A DNA stretch of 64,000 bases from Chitinophaga niabensis (lineage in GTDB: Bacteria; Bacteroidota; Bacteroidia; Chitinophagales; Chitinophagaceae), in assembly GCA_017849435.1 (NCBI GenBank), contig JAFIGY010000002.1, positions 682,001 to 746,000 on the forward strand. The letters are read 5' to 3'. A program made the translations under genes and the position numbers. Shown here one piece after another: positions 16,672 to 25,502 of this stretch (position 1 is its first letter; each line of letters starts with the position of its first letter). Below the pieces are notes generated by a model, which did no database searches, had not been told where the DNA came from, and was given only the letters and a program-made list of their open reading frames with translations.

Positions 16672-17387
16672 AATTCAAGATGTATATCGTGCCGGTCGTA
16701 CCCCATCGCCATGATCTTCTGCTTCGCTTCATCGATCATCGCTTTCCATCCGCAGAGAAAAAAATGCGCCGGTCGCCGGTCTGCCAGCAGCTCTTCGTAC
16801 ACGGCGTGTACATACCCCTTTCGCCCTGACCATGAAGGGTCGTTCTCCCGGGATAAGGTGGGAATATATTGGAAACCGCTCATCTGCTCCTGCAATTGCC
16901 GCATTTCATCTTTATACAACAAGTCCCTTTCAAACCGGGACCCGAAGATCAGGTAAATGTTCGGATGAGCGATATTGTGCAGATGCAGGTGATGCGTCAT
17001 AGAGCGAAATGGCGCAATGCCTGTGCCCGTGCAGATCAGGAAAAGATCCCGCTCCATGGGCTCCGGCAGTGTGAACACACCGAGTGGCCCGCGTAACGTC
17101 AGTTCGCTGCCTTCCTTTATTTCCGTAAAAAGATAAGTGGAGCCGGCCCCGCCCTCCAGCAGCACGATCACCAGCTCGATCTCGTTGCTCCCATTGGGGT
17201 GGGAGGCGATGGAATAGCTGCGCCAGCGTTTGTTCTTCTTTTCATGGATCGGCAGGTCGAGTGTCACGAACTGGCCGGGTTTAAAATCGAATGTGCTTTT
17301 TTCGGGTATGCGAATCCAGAACCTTCTCGTATTATGCGTTTCATCCACAATCTTCGTTACCACGCCGGTATACCATTGTTCAGGCAT
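16662..17387 (-). CDS. Ferredoxin/flavodoxin--NADP+ reductase-type flavoprotein
   Basis: FAD-dependent oxidoreductase of the FNR superfamily, 241 aa, cytoplasmic. The FAD-binding motif RSYSIAS is at residues 56-62 and the NAD(P)-binding glycine-rich motif GTGIAPFRSM starts at about 121. A C-terminal FFLCGWKAMIDEAKQKI block matches the NAD(P) domain end. There is no iron-sulfur domain. The partner may be ferredoxin or flavodoxin, or the enzyme may be a general flavin reductase; context does not decide. The gene is divergent from mfd, with about 100 bp between starts. Confidence 0.88.
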   Translation of the reverse strand: MPEQWYTGVVTKIVDETHNTRRFWIRIPEKSTFDFKPGQFVTLDLPIHEKKNKRWRSYSIASHPNGSNEIELVIVLLEGGAGSTYLFTEIKEGSELTLRGPLGVFTLPEPMERDLFLICTGTGIAPFRSMTHHLHLHNIAHPNIYLIFGSRFERDLLYKDEMRQLQEQMSGFQYIPTLSRENDPSWSGRKGYVHAVYEELLADRRPAHFFLCGWKAMIDEAKQKIMAMGYDRHDIHLELYG

Positions 17388-17472
17388 GTAATATGATATT
17401 TATGTGAATTATAGAGCCTCTTATCAGTTCTCTATCAAATTACATAAAAAATGCCATCCACGCAAAATGCAC

Positions 17473-17480
17473 TATCTTTG
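17473..17480 (+). promoter_or_regulatory. -7 box (TATCTTTG) for mfd
   Basis: A full TAnnTTTG match ending 8 bp before the mfd ATG at 17489. No -33 TTG at normal spacing. A transcript from this box would have almost no leader. Confidence 0.65.
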
Positions 17481-17488
17481 CATCCTTC

Positions 17489-20400
17489 ATGAATTTGCAG
17501 GGTGTTTTACAGTTGTACGAACGAGACAACCGCCTGAAATCACTGGCGGCCGGGATCATATTGCCCCAGCCCGGCTATTTTCACCTCACTGGTCTTTGCG
17601 GAAGCGCCACCAGCTTCATTGCCGCCGCAGCCTGGAATGCAACGGACGTGAATCATCTTTTCATTCTGAACGACAAGGAAGAGGCTGCCTATTTTCATAA
17701 CGACCTCGAACAGCTCACTCAGGCGCTGGACATTTTCTATTTCCCGGATTCCTTCAAGAAAACCGGGCAGTTCCAGGAGTTCAACAGCAGCCACAGCATG
17801 TTGCGTACGGAAGCGCTCATGAAGCTCTCCGGCCACAATGTTCACAAAAAGATACTCGTCACCTATCCCGAAGCCCTCTACGAAAAAGTAGCGGGCACTA
17901 CTGCCTACAATGCCAATATGGTGCATGTGAAAGTAGGCGAAACGCTGAAAGTGGACGAACTGCTGGCAAAGCTGACCACCTGGGGCTTCGGGCACTCGGA
18001 TTTCGTATATGAACCCGGCCAGTTCGCGGTACGCGGCGGCATTCTCGATATCTATTCTTTCGGGAACGAAAAACCCTACCGCCTGGAACTCTTCGGAGAA
18101 GAGGTAGACTCCATCCGCCTTTTCGATCCGGAATCCCAACTTAGCGAACGCAAGCTCATGCAGGTGACGCTCATCGCCAACATGGATACGCGCGTAGTGG
18201 CACACAGTAAGATGAGCCTCCCGGATTTCCTTCCCGCCAACACGGTCGTATGGATCAAAGATCCGGCCTATGTGCAGGGCGTGATCGGACAAATGGAGCT
18301 GCGGTTACAGGACTGGCTGCAGACGGGTCAGCGGGTGAAGGTGACGGATGAGGAAGAGATGGAGCTGAAGGACGAGGATTTTGTGTCGGCTCAAACCCTG
18401 ATGGAACAACTGTTACAGCGTTCCTGCCTCGTATTCGGCACGAATTTTAATTTTGATCGTGTTCCCTCGGCCGTCCAATCCCTCGTATTCGGCACCGCGG
18501 AACAACCCGTGTTCAACCGCCAGTTCGATCTTCTCATCAAAGACCTGGCAAAACATAACGCAGAAAAAACGTCGCTCTTCATATTCGCGGAAAACCCGCG
18601 CCAGCTGGAACGCCTCAGGAGCATCTTCGAAGACCTGAAAGCGGACTTCCTCTTCTATCCCATTCCCGTTGCCATCAGCAACGGGTTTATTGACAAGGAC
18701 CTGAAGATCGTCTGCTACACGGATCACCAGATCTTCCAGCGTTTCCACAAATACAAGCTGAAGCAGGCCTACAACAAAAACAAAGCCATCACCCTCAAAA
18801 CCCTGAAAGAATTGCAGGCCGGCGATTACGTCACGCATATCGATCACGGTGTTGGCGTGTACAGTGGTTTGCAGAAGATTGAAGTAGGCGGCAAAATGCA
18901 GGAAGCCATCCGCATCATCTACAAAAACAATGATCTGTTGTACGTGAACATCAACTCACTGCACAAGATCAGCAAATATACCGGCAAGGAAGGCGTTGTG
19001 CCGAAGGTGAACAAGCTCGGCAGCGACGCCTGGGAGAAACTGAAGGAAAAGGCGAAAACGGAAGTGAAGGACATCGCCAAAGACCTGATCAAACTGTACG
19101 CCGCCCGTAAGGCCCAGCAAGGCTTCGCCCACTCGCCGGACACTTACCTGCAAACAGAACTGGAAGCCTCTTTCATCTACGAGGATACGCCGGACCAAAG
19201 CAAAGCTACCTCCGATGTAAAGCGGGATATGGAATCTCCTGCGCCCATGGACCGCCTCGTTTGCGGAGATGTGGGCTTCGGCAAAACGGAAGTGGCCGTA
19301 CGCGCCGCCTTTAAAACGGTGGTGGACGGCAAACAGGCCGCTATACTGGTGCCCACTACCATCCTCGCTTTCCAGCACTATAAAACATTCTCCGAACGGT
19401 TAAAAGACTTCCCTTGTACAGTCGATTATATCAACCGTTTCAAATCAGCAAAGCAAAAGAAGGAAACCCTGCAAAAGCTGGTGGATGGCAAGGTGGATAT
19501 CATCATTGGTACGCACGCCCTGCTGGGTAAGGAAGTGAAGTTCAAAGAACTCGGCGTGATGATCATCGACGAGGAGCAGAAATTTGGCGTAACAGCGAAG
19601 GAGAAGCTGAAAACGATGAAGGTAAACGTGGATACGCTCACACTAACGGCAACGCCTATACCAAGAACGCTGCAGTTCTCGCTCATGGGGGCCCGTGACC
19701 TTTCCATCATCAACACACCGCCGCCCAATCGACAGCCGATAGAAACAGAAGTGCAGGTATTCGATAAAGACCAGATCCGCGATGCGATCTATTACGAGGC
19801 GGAGCGGGGCGGACAGGTATATTTCATCCATAACCGGGTGAACGGGCTCCGTGAAATGGCAGGACTGATCCAGGAACTGTGCCCGGATCTGGCCATTGCC
19901 ACCGCACACGGACAAATGGAAGGGCACAAGCTGGAAGAAGTGATCATGGATTTCATCGACCGTAAATATGATGTGCTGGTATGTACCAACATCGTGGAAA
20001 GCGGCGTGGATATCTCCAATGCCAATACCATCATCATCAATAATGCCCATCATTTCGGTTTGAGCGATCTGCACCAGCTGCGTGGCCGTGTAGGACGTAG
20101 TAACAAGAAAGCATTCTGTTACCTGCTGGCGCCGCCATTAAGCACCTTGCCCGCAGACAGCCGCAAACGCCTGCAAACGCTGGAGCAACACAGCGAATTG
20201 GGCAGTGGGTTCCAGATCGCGATGCGGGATCTGGATATCCGCGGGGCAGGGAACCTGCTGGGCGGAGAGCAGAGCGGCTTCATTGCAGAGATCGGTTTTG
20301 ACATGTATCAAAAGATACTAGATGAGGCCATCCGCGAACTGAAGCAAACCGACTTCCGCGATCTCTTCAAGGAACAGCTCGAAGAGAAAAAAGATTTTAT

Positions 20401-20860
20401 CAGCGATTGTACGATCGATACAGACCTCGAAATACTCATACCGGATTCCTACGTGGAAAGCATACAGGAACGTCTTAATCTCTACCAGGAACTGGACAAT
20501 ATTACGCAGGAAGTAAAACTGACGGAGTTCATCGCAGGGATGGAGGATCGTTTCGGAACCGCACCGGATCCGGTGCTCGACCTCTTTACCATGATCCGCA
20601 GCCGCTGGATGGCCATTGAGCTTGGTTTTGAAAAGATGATCCTGAAAGAAGAGACCTTACGCTGTTATTTCATTAACAATCCTGACAGCCCCTATTTTGA
20701 ATCCCCCACCTTCCAGCACATCCTGCATTACATCCAGACGCGCACAAACAACGCGCGACTCAAACAGATCGGGAAGAACTTTATGTTAATTGTTGACCGC
20801 ATCCGCAGTATGAACGACCTTCACGCTTTTCTCAAGGCTATGAGCGATGCCCGCAAGTAA
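17489..20860 (+). CDS. mfd: Transcription-repair coupling factor
   Basis: DNA translocase that removes RNA polymerase stalled at lesions and recruits UvrA for repair. The product is 1123 aa, near the family norm. Domains in order: an N-terminal UvrB-like region (about 1-380), the CarD-like RNA-polymerase-interacting domain at about 440-510 (LQAGDYVTHIDHGVGVYSGL), the helicase core with Walker A GDVGFGKTE at about 592-600 and the IDEEQKFG box at about 691, motif VI QLRGRVGRS, and the C-terminal domain from about 960. All core motifs are intact. The gene stands alone between the divergent reductase and the SIMPL gene. Confidence 0.97.
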   Translation: MNLQGVLQLYERDNRLKSLAAGIILPQPGYFHLTGLCGSATSFIAAAAWNATDVNHLFILNDKEEAAYFHNDLEQLTQALDIFYFPDSFKKTGQFQEFNSSHSMLRTEALMKLSGHNVHKKILVTYPEALYEKVAGTTAYNANMVHVKVGETLKVDELLAKLTTWGFGHSDFVYEPGQFAVRGGILDIYSFGNEKPYRLELFGEEVDSIRLFDPESQLSERKLMQVTLIANMDTRVVAHSKMSLPDFLPANTVVWIKDPAYVQGVIGQMELRLQDWLQTGQRVKVTDEEEMELKDEDFVSAQTLMEQLLQRSCLVFGTNFNFDRVPSAVQSLVFGTAEQPVFNRQFDLLIKDLAKHNAEKTSLFIFAENPRQLERLRSIFEDLKADFLFYPIPVAISNGFIDKDLKIVCYTDHQIFQRFHKYKLKQAYNKNKAITLKTLKELQAGDYVTHIDHGVGVYSGLQKIEVGGKMQEAIRIIYKNNDLLYVNINSLHKISKYTGKEGVVPKVNKLGSDAWEKLKEKAKTEVKDIAKDLIKLYAARKAQQGFAHSPDTYLQTELEASFIYEDTPDQSKATSDVKRDMESPAPMDRLVCGDVGFGKTEVAVRAAFKTVVDGKQAAILVPTTILAFQHYKTFSERLKDFPCTVDYINRFKSAKQKKETLQKLVDGKVDIIIGTHALLGKEVKFKELGVMIIDEEQKFGVTAKEKLKTMKVNVDTLTLTATPIPRTLQFSLMGARDLSIINTPPPNRQPIETEVQVFDKDQIRDAIYYEAERGGQVYFIHNRVNGLREMAGLIQELCPDLAIATAHGQMEGHKLEEVIMDFIDRKYDVLVCTNIVESGVDISNANTIIINNAHHFGLSDLHQLRGRVGRSNKKAFCYLLAPPLSTLPADSRKRLQTLEQHSELGSGFQIAMRDLDIRGAGNLLGGEQSGFIAEIGFDMYQKILDEAIRELKQTDFRDLFKEQLEEKKDFISDCTIDTDLEILIPDSYVESIQERLNLYQELDNITQEVKLTEFIAGMEDRFGTAPDPVLDLFTMIRSRWMAIELGFEKMILKEETLRCYFINNPDSPYFESPTFQHILHYIQTRTNNARLKQIGKNFMLIVDRIRSMNDLHAFLKAMSDARK

Positions 20861-20880
20861 TAAATAAGTAAAATGTAACT

Positions 20881-20888
20881 TATATTTG
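20881..20888 (+). promoter_or_regulatory. -7 box (TATATTTG) upstream of the SIMPL gene
   Basis: A full TAnnTTTG match 20 bp after the mfd stop and 120 bp before the SIMPL ATG. It implies a leader of about 115 nt; no obvious structure is seen in it. Confidence 0.5.
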
Positions 20889-21008
20889 CCTCATCCGTTA
20901 CATGCTCAATAACCTGACTAAAAACACAAAGAAAAGTTAAAGCCTGCAAGGGCATGTGGAATTGAACCCAACCCCTGCATCCTGATGTTGAATTTAAAAT
21001 TGAAAGCA

Positions 21009-21734
21009 ATGAAAAGATTAACCGTATTATTAATGGGACTCATTATGACAGCAACATCCTTCGCACAAACAACGCCGGACAACAAGCCTCTGGTGAAGAA
21101 GATTGAAGTGACCGGCACTGCAGAAATGGAGATCACCCCCGACGAGATTACGCTGAACATTACACTGCGCGAATATCTCAGGAACAAGAACAAAGTGACC
21201 ATCACCACTTTGGAGAATCAATTACAGAAAGCCGTGCAGGAAGCCGGTATTCCGAAGGAGAATTTCACCATCGAGAATGTGTTCGGCTATAACTATGATC
21301 AGTGGTGGAGGAAGAAGAAAACAAATGAAGACTTCCTGACTCGTAAACAATATCGTTTGAAGCTGAACAGGCTGGATAAAGTGAATGCCATCCTCGCCGC
21401 TGTGGACGATGAAGGTATCGAAAGCGTGAACATCGCTTCTTTTACGCACAGCAAAATGGAAGAATACCGCAAACAGGTAAAGATGAACGCGCTGAAAGCC
21501 GCGAAAACCAAAGCGGAATACCTCCTTGGAGCGATCGACGAAAAGATCGGCGGAGTGCTGGAAGTGCAGGAATTCAATACCGATCATTATTCCGATGTGC
21601 GTCCTGAAATGGCGAACGTAAGAATGTACAAATCTGCCGCTGCTGACATGGCAGGCGGTGTACCGGATTCCAACATCGATTTTAAAACGATCAAGATCCG
21701 CGCGGAGATCAGAGCCGTGTTCGGGATCAAATAA
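21009..21734 (+). CDS. SIMPL (DUF541) domain protein, exported
   Basis: Periplasmic protein of 241 aa with a signal peptide (MKRLTVLLMGLIMTATSFAQ, cleavage likely after FAQ) and one SIMPL/DUF541 domain: VKKIEVTGTAEMEITPDEIT at the start and IDFKTIKIRAEIRAVFGIK at the end. The family is linked to kinase-associated signalling in mammals and oxidative-stress protection in Brucella; the bacterial role is unclear. The ATG at 21009 is chosen over one at 20985 because it begins the signal peptide. A strong bidirectional terminator follows. Confidence 0.88.
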   Translation: MKRLTVLLMGLIMTATSFAQTTPDNKPLVKKIEVTGTAEMEITPDEITLNITLREYLRNKNKVTITTLENQLQKAVQEAGIPKENFTIENVFGYNYDQWWRKKKTNEDFLTRKQYRLKLNRLDKVNAILAAVDDEGIESVNIASFTHSKMEEYRKQVKMNALKAAKTKAEYLLGAIDEKIGGVLEVQEFNTDHYSDVRPEMANVRMYKSAAADMAGGVPDSNIDFKTIKIRAEIRAVFGIK

Positions 21735-21753
21735 GATAACAACAACATGTAAG

Positions 21754-21786
21754 AACGGCGCCGGATTTACAACCGGCGCCGTTTTC
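21754..21786. terminator. Bidirectional terminator between SIMPL and serine hydrolase genes
   Basis: Perfect 11-bp stem AACGGCGCCGG/CCGGCGCCGTT with loop ATTTACAA, followed on the plus strand by TTTCGTTT. It sits between two convergent genes. Confidence 0.88.
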
Positions 21787-21788
21787 GT

Positions 21789-23432
21789 TTATTCGACCCT
21801 TTCAGCCGTCATTTCACTGTTCTGTATCTTCTTCAAGCTCCTTACACGGCCCGTTTCGTCTACGTTAAAAATAATGGTGGCGTCTATTTCTTTCGCAAAG
21901 AACCGATGAGAACCAAAGGGAATGATCTCCTTTTTATCTTCCCCCACCTTACCATACAACCGGTCATTCTCTTTCACGATATAAAAATCGAAGTTCGGGA
22001 AATGATACCTGCCCACATATTTGTCGAGCGTTTGAGATGCAACCGGGATTCTACTGATCGCGCTAACCTGCTCTTTACTGCGAACGCCCTTTAAAGGCAA
22101 CCCGGAACCTGTTAAGACAAAGTCAGTGACATTTCCCCGCGGCCCTCTTTCGAATGCAAGGCTAAGGATGCCATTGGCGATGCGGAACCCATCCTTTCGG
22201 AATGGAATGAGCGGCGATTTTTGTCCTCCTTTGTTATAGTAGAACAATTGCCCGTCCTGGATAGCGATAATTCTTTCCCCTTCATATTCCGTATGATAAA
22301 CGCCCTGGTATGCGGCAAGCTCCTGTGTTGTAAGCTGTATCGATCCACGGGTGTAAGGTTTGCCGAGCAGCATGGCGGCTATCCTGGAGGCGGGTTCGTC
22401 CAGATCGCCCACGCATTCGCAATTGGAGAGCAGCGCTATAAATATTTTCTCTTCCGGCAGATAAGCCGTATATGTGATGAAGCCATTGATCACTCCAACG
22501 TGCTTGACGGATAAGCTTCCCTGTACATTACCCGTTTCCCAGCCATAACCGTAACCTGTGAGCCGGCCATTGCCAAGCCGGTAGGATGTTTGCGCTTTTT
22601 CGAGCATTGCGCGTGGTATCACCCTGAAATGCGAGAGCGCTTCATACCAGGTTAGAAGGTCATCTGCAGTGGACATCAGTCCACCGGCCGCATAAGGCAA
22701 TGTCATGCTCAGGAAGTCCGCGTTCTCATAGTAGCTGTTCTTTCTTTTATACCCGGATGCGCGGTTGCGGATAACGGGAGAGGGAGTGTCATAGAACGAG
22801 TTTTTCATGTCAAGGGGTTGGAAGATGTTTTCGCGGATGTATTGGGCGTAGGGTTTGCCGGAGATCCGTTCAATGATATAGCCCAGCAATATATACCCGG
22901 AATTGGAATAGCGGAAATCTTCGCCGGGTGCGAAATCCATCGGCTCATTACTGAAAAGGCGGATGAGTGCTTCCGGCCCAAGGTCTTTCCGCTTTATTTC
23001 TTCCGTCCATTGTGTTACGCCGGTGTAGTTCTTTATCCCGGAAGTATGCGTTAGCAAATGTTCAATGGTGATCTTCCGGCCCTGTACGGGATAACCGGGA
23101 ATGAAACGGGTGATCTCGTCCTGCAGCGACAACTTGCCCTCGCCGGCGAGCTGCAGTATGGCTACCGCCGTGAATTGCTTGGTATTGGACCCGATGCGGA
23201 ATACATTATCGGTGGTCATCATTTTATCCAGCTCAAGGTTAGCCATCCCGAAAGCTTTTTTATAGATGACTTTTCCTTCTTTTGCAACAAGTGCTACACC
23301 ACCCGGACCGCTTTGCGGGAACCTGGCCATCAGCAGGGAATCAAACTCCCGGTCATAGTGCTGGCAATAAACGCTGGAAAAGGAAAACATGATCAGTAAA
23401 GGGCATAGCATAGCCCATAATGAAAATCTCAT
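21789..23432 (-). CDS. Serine hydrolase, class C beta-lactamase / peptidase S12 family
   Basis: Exported serine hydrolase of 547 aa. A signal peptide (about 1-24) precedes the beta-lactamase-like domain with all three active-site elements: S82-N-T-K85 (SxxK) in IGSNTKQF, Y175-S-N177 (YxN) in YSNSGY, and H311-V-G313 (HxG). The C-terminal 200 residues form an accessory beta-rich domain (AYQGVYHTEYEGERIIAIQ, YVGRYHFPNFDFYIV) as in many Bacteroidota homologues. Members can be esterases, peptidases acting on D-amino-acid peptides, or beta-lactamases, and the sequence alone does not say which. Monocistronic. Confidence 0.92.
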   Translation of the reverse strand: MRFSLWAMLCPLLIMFSFSSVYCQHYDREFDSLLMARFPQSGPGGVALVAKEGKVIYKKAFGMANLELDKMMTTDNVFRIGSNTKQFTAVAILQLAGEGKLSLQDEITRFIPGYPVQGRKITIEHLLTHTSGIKNYTGVTQWTEEIKRKDLGPEALIRLFSNEPMDFAPGEDFRYSNSGYILLGYIIERISGKPYAQYIRENIFQPLDMKNSFYDTPSPVIRNRASGYKRKNSYYENADFLSMTLPYAAGGLMSTADDLLTWYEALSHFRVIPRAMLEKAQTSYRLGNGRLTGYGYGWETGNVQGSLSVKHVGVINGFITYTAYLPEEKIFIALLSNCECVGDLDEPASRIAAMLLGKPYTRGSIQLTTQELAAYQGVYHTEYEGERIIAIQDGQLFYYNKGGQKSPLIPFRKDGFRIANGILSLAFERGPRGNVTDFVLTGSGLPLKGVRSKEQVSAISRIPVASQTLDKYVGRYHFPNFDFYIVKENDRLYGKVGEDKKEIIPFGSHRFFAKEIDATIIFNVDETGRVRSLKKIQNSEMTAERVE

Positions 23433-23466
23433 TATACAAGTTTTAATGACGTGAATGTTATTAGTG

Positions 23467-23808
23467 CTATTTTGATTGCCGGTGCATGGCTTTCAGGAGG
23501 AAATAGGCGGCCAGCAGGCTGAGGCCCAGGAACAGAAATACGCAAAAAGGAAGCGGATCGCCGGGCCAGGAGACCGGCAGGGAATGGAGATACCCTCCCG
23601 CCAAAATACCCAGGGAAACTCCAATGCTCACAATACCGAGCGTAAGGATCAGCGGCAGATAGTTATGGGCGCCTTTAAAAAGGTCCGGTGGCAACCCTTT
23701 TTCAATAATGGCCATTCGCTCTTTATGTCGTGTGGTGAAATAGTAATAACATATTCCGAATATTACGAGGGACAACGAAATAAGCAAGGCGGCAGATGTT
23801 GTTTGCAT
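23467..23808 (-). CDS. DUF6249-like small membrane protein
   Basis: Membrane protein of 113 aa with about three hydrophobic segments: ALLISLSLVIFGICYYYF, LPLILTLGIVSIGVSLGILAGGY and PFCVFLFLGLSLLAAYFLL. The sequence TTRHKERMAIIEKGLPPDLF after the first segment is the hallmark of the DUF6249-type proteins found next to ECF sigma factors in Bacteroidota. It is divergent from the sigma factor gene here, across an intergenic region with a 20-bp palindrome, and the two are probably functionally linked. Function unknown. Confidence 0.72.
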   Translation of the reverse strand: MQTTSAALLISLSLVIFGICYYYFTTRHKERMAIIEKGLPPDLFKGAHNYLPLILTLGIVSIGVSLGILAGGYLHSLPVSWPGDPLPFCVFLFLGLSLLAAYFLLKAMHRQSK

Positions 23809-23816
23809 GATATGGA

Positions 23817-23824
23817 TATTTTTG
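23817..23824 (+). promoter_or_regulatory. -7 box (TATTTTTG) for the sigma-factor operon
   Basis: A full TAnnTTTG match in the divergent region. A TTG at 23799-23801 is close to, but short of, the ideal -33 spacing. Transcription from here would pass through the palindrome at 23857-23876. Confidence 0.5.
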
Positions 23825-23856
23825 TTCGTTTCAGGTATGACCGGATATTACGCCAG

Positions 23857-23876
23857 GTGGTCACCATGGTGACCAC
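23857..23876. promoter_or_regulatory. Perfect 20-bp palindrome, candidate operator
   Basis: GTGGTCACCATGGTGACCAC reads identically on both strands. It lies about 33 bp downstream of the -7 box and 28 bp upstream of the chosen sigma-factor start at 23905. An in-frame ATG (23866) sits in its centre. Position and symmetry suggest an operator bound by a dimeric regulator that blocks elongation or initiation; the regulator is not identifiable here. Confidence 0.55.
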
Positions 23877-23904
23877 TTTGATCAGAAAAAAGTCTAAGTA
23901 CAGC

Positions 23905-24474
23905 ATGGCATCCAACAGCGATCACATACAGGAAGACCTTCTTCTGGAAAAAGCCATCCGCGGCGAACGGGAAGGACTGGAGTGCCTGGTGAACGTCTAT
24001 AAGGACCTTGCCTATACCATCGCCCTTAAGATCGTTTTGAACAGGGAAGATGCCGAAGAAGTAGTACAGGATGCATTTATGAAAGCATTCGCTGCGCTCG
24101 GAAGCTTCAGAAAAGCCTCCCGTTTTTCCACATGGCTGTATCGTATCGTCTATAATACGGCGTTGACGAAGGTGGCGGTTAGAAGAATATCCACACAGGC
24201 CATCACAGATCAGGTTACAGAAGCGCAGCCTTTCGAGGAGGTGAAGGGGGAGTGGGACAGAAAAAAATATGTTGACATGGCCATTTCCAGGCTGAAGGAA
24301 GATGAGCGCATCGCCATTACCCTGCATTATATCGCTGAAATGAGCGTTGCGGAGATCGGCCGGATATTGAACCTCAAAAGGTCCGCGGTCAAAATGCGTT
24401 TGCTGAGGGGAAGAAAGCAGATCGAAGCGGTATTGCGCGTATTATTGAAAGAAGAAATAAAAGATTTGCTATGA
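23905..24474 (+). CDS. ECF-type RNA polymerase sigma factor
   Basis: Sigma-70 family, extracytoplasmic-function type, 189 aa. Region 2 is at about 20-90 (LVNVYKDLAYTIALKIVLNR, EDAEEVVQDAFMKAFAALG, FSTWLYRIVYNTALTKV) and region 4 at about 130-180 (LKEDERIAITLHYIAEMSVA, EIGRILNLKRSAVKMRLLRG). The ATG at 23905 is preferred because MASNSDHIQEDLLLEKAI aligns with usual ECF N-termini; an ATG at 23866 would add 13 residues and would place the palindrome across the start. The stop overlaps the next gene's start (ATGA), so the downstream two-TM protein is translationally coupled and may be the anti-sigma partner. Confidence 0.92.
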   Translation: MASNSDHIQEDLLLEKAIRGEREGLECLVNVYKDLAYTIALKIVLNREDAEEVVQDAFMKAFAALGSFRKASRFSTWLYRIVYNTALTKVAVRRISTQAITDQVTEAQPFEEVKGEWDRKKYVDMAISRLKEDERIAITLHYIAEMSVAEIGRILNLKRSAVKMRLLRGRKQIEAVLRVLLKEEIKDLL

Positions 24475-24797
24475 AAGATAAGAAACCCGGAGAAGACAGG
24501 CTGGCTACCATGTTGAAGGAAACTGGCCTCGATGAGCCTTCCGAGCATTTCAGCGGTCAGTTGCGGCGTTATATAACGCAGCGCTACAAGCGGGATTATG
24601 CCTTGGAATACAAGCGGGAAGAGTGGTTGGGTAAATTGATCCTCGCTGTGCTGGTTTTGTTTAACCTGCTTATGCTATATTACCTGGGCGCATTCAACGT
24701 CAGTCCGGTTTTCTTTATAGGTATGACCGCGTTTATCCTCGGTGGGTTTGTACTGATCATGATGATCAACTCCCGCCGGAAGTTGCAGAATATCTAA
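24471..24797 (+). CDS. Two-TM protein coupled to the sigma factor, putative anti-sigma partner
   Basis: The 108-aa product has a charged cytoplasmic N-terminus of about 55 residues (DRLATMLKETGLDEPSEHFS) and two membrane helices: LGKLILAVLVLFNLLMLYYL and PVFFIGMTAFILGGFVLIMM. It overlaps the sigma gene by 4 bp. Position and topology fit a membrane anti-sigma factor, but no zinc-binding anti-sigma motif (HxxxCxxC) is present, so this is inferred from context only. A terminator follows. Confidence 0.65.
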   Translation: MKDKKPGEDRLATMLKETGLDEPSEHFSGQLRRYITQRYKRDYALEYKREEWLGKLILAVLVLFNLLMLYYLGAFNVSPVFFIGMTAFILGGFVLIMMINSRRKLQNI

Positions 24798-24798
24798 A

Positions 24799-24836
24799 AA
24801 GAAGGGCCGCCGATCGTCACCGGCAGCCCTTCTTTT
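24799..24836 (+). terminator. Terminator of the sigma-factor operon
   Basis: Stem GAAGGGC(C)GCCG / CGGC(A)GCCCTTC with one mismatch and loop ATCGTCAC, followed by TTTTCTTTG. Confidence 0.8.
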
Positions 24837-25001
24837 CTTTGTCTGTTTAATGCGTCACATGGCGTAAAAACGCGTGACGATCCGTTCTACTGTCGTTTTA
24901 AACTGTCTTTCATTCTATTTTGCTACTACTGCTTTGCGCGCCCGGCACGCAAGCGGAAGTCAGGTAAGTTGGGATAAATAGGACATGGTCAAAAACTATC
25001 T

Positions 25002-25502
25002 TTATTTCAATGACAGCACCGATACGTCAAACTTTCCTTCCGTAACAGTCTTTTTCATGGAAGGATCAAAATCGCTGATGATGATGCCGGAGAAAGTGCC
25101 TTTTGCTTTGGTCTCGGAAACAGCTTCCAGTATAATGGTGGCGGTGGCGCCCTTTGTGACGTCATCCGCGGAATAAACATCAGACAAGCCTGCTTTTGCC
25201 CATCCGATGGAATTCAGCAACGTTGGTGTGAGCTGGTAAGTACCGGCCTTCAGCTGCCTGTCGGGAAAGATCACATTCACCGTGATAGCCTGGTTCTGTG
25301 CGGATAAACCAGATATCACCAGGTAGGAATTTACCTTGCCGGTATCGTGCAGGGTAGCTGTTAATTGCCTGCTAACGGTAATGAGCGTATCATTTACTTT
25401 CATCGAGAAGGAGCCGCTGATGGTATTCTTGTCCTTTTCACAGGCGGTGAATAAACCCGTCATCAGCAGGCCAATAGCCAGGATGGATTGTTTCAGTTTC
25501 AT
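25002..25502 (-). CDS. Small lipoprotein of unknown function
   Basis: The 166-aa product is a lipoprotein: the signal ends in the lipobox GLFTAC, with the lipidated Cys followed by EKDKN. The mature part is predicted beta-rich (GSFSMKVNDTLITVSRQLTA, TGKVNSYLVISGLSAQNQAI, GTFSGIIISDFDPSMKKTVT). The layout resembles the DUF6252-type lipoproteins of Bacteroidota, but I cannot confirm membership. The ATG at 25502 is chosen because it begins the signal peptide; a 14-codon extension reaches 25544. Stand-alone gene, convergent with the sigma operon on one side and with gyrB upstream on the same strand. Confidence 0.75.
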   Translation of the reverse strand: MKLKQSILAIGLLMTGLFTACEKDKNTISGSFSMKVNDTLITVSRQLTATLHDTGKVNSYLVISGLSAQNQAITVNVIFPDRQLKAGTYQLTPTLLNSIGWAKAGLSDVYSADDVTKGATATIILEAVSETKAKGTFSGIIISDFDPSMKKTVTEGKFDVSVLSLK

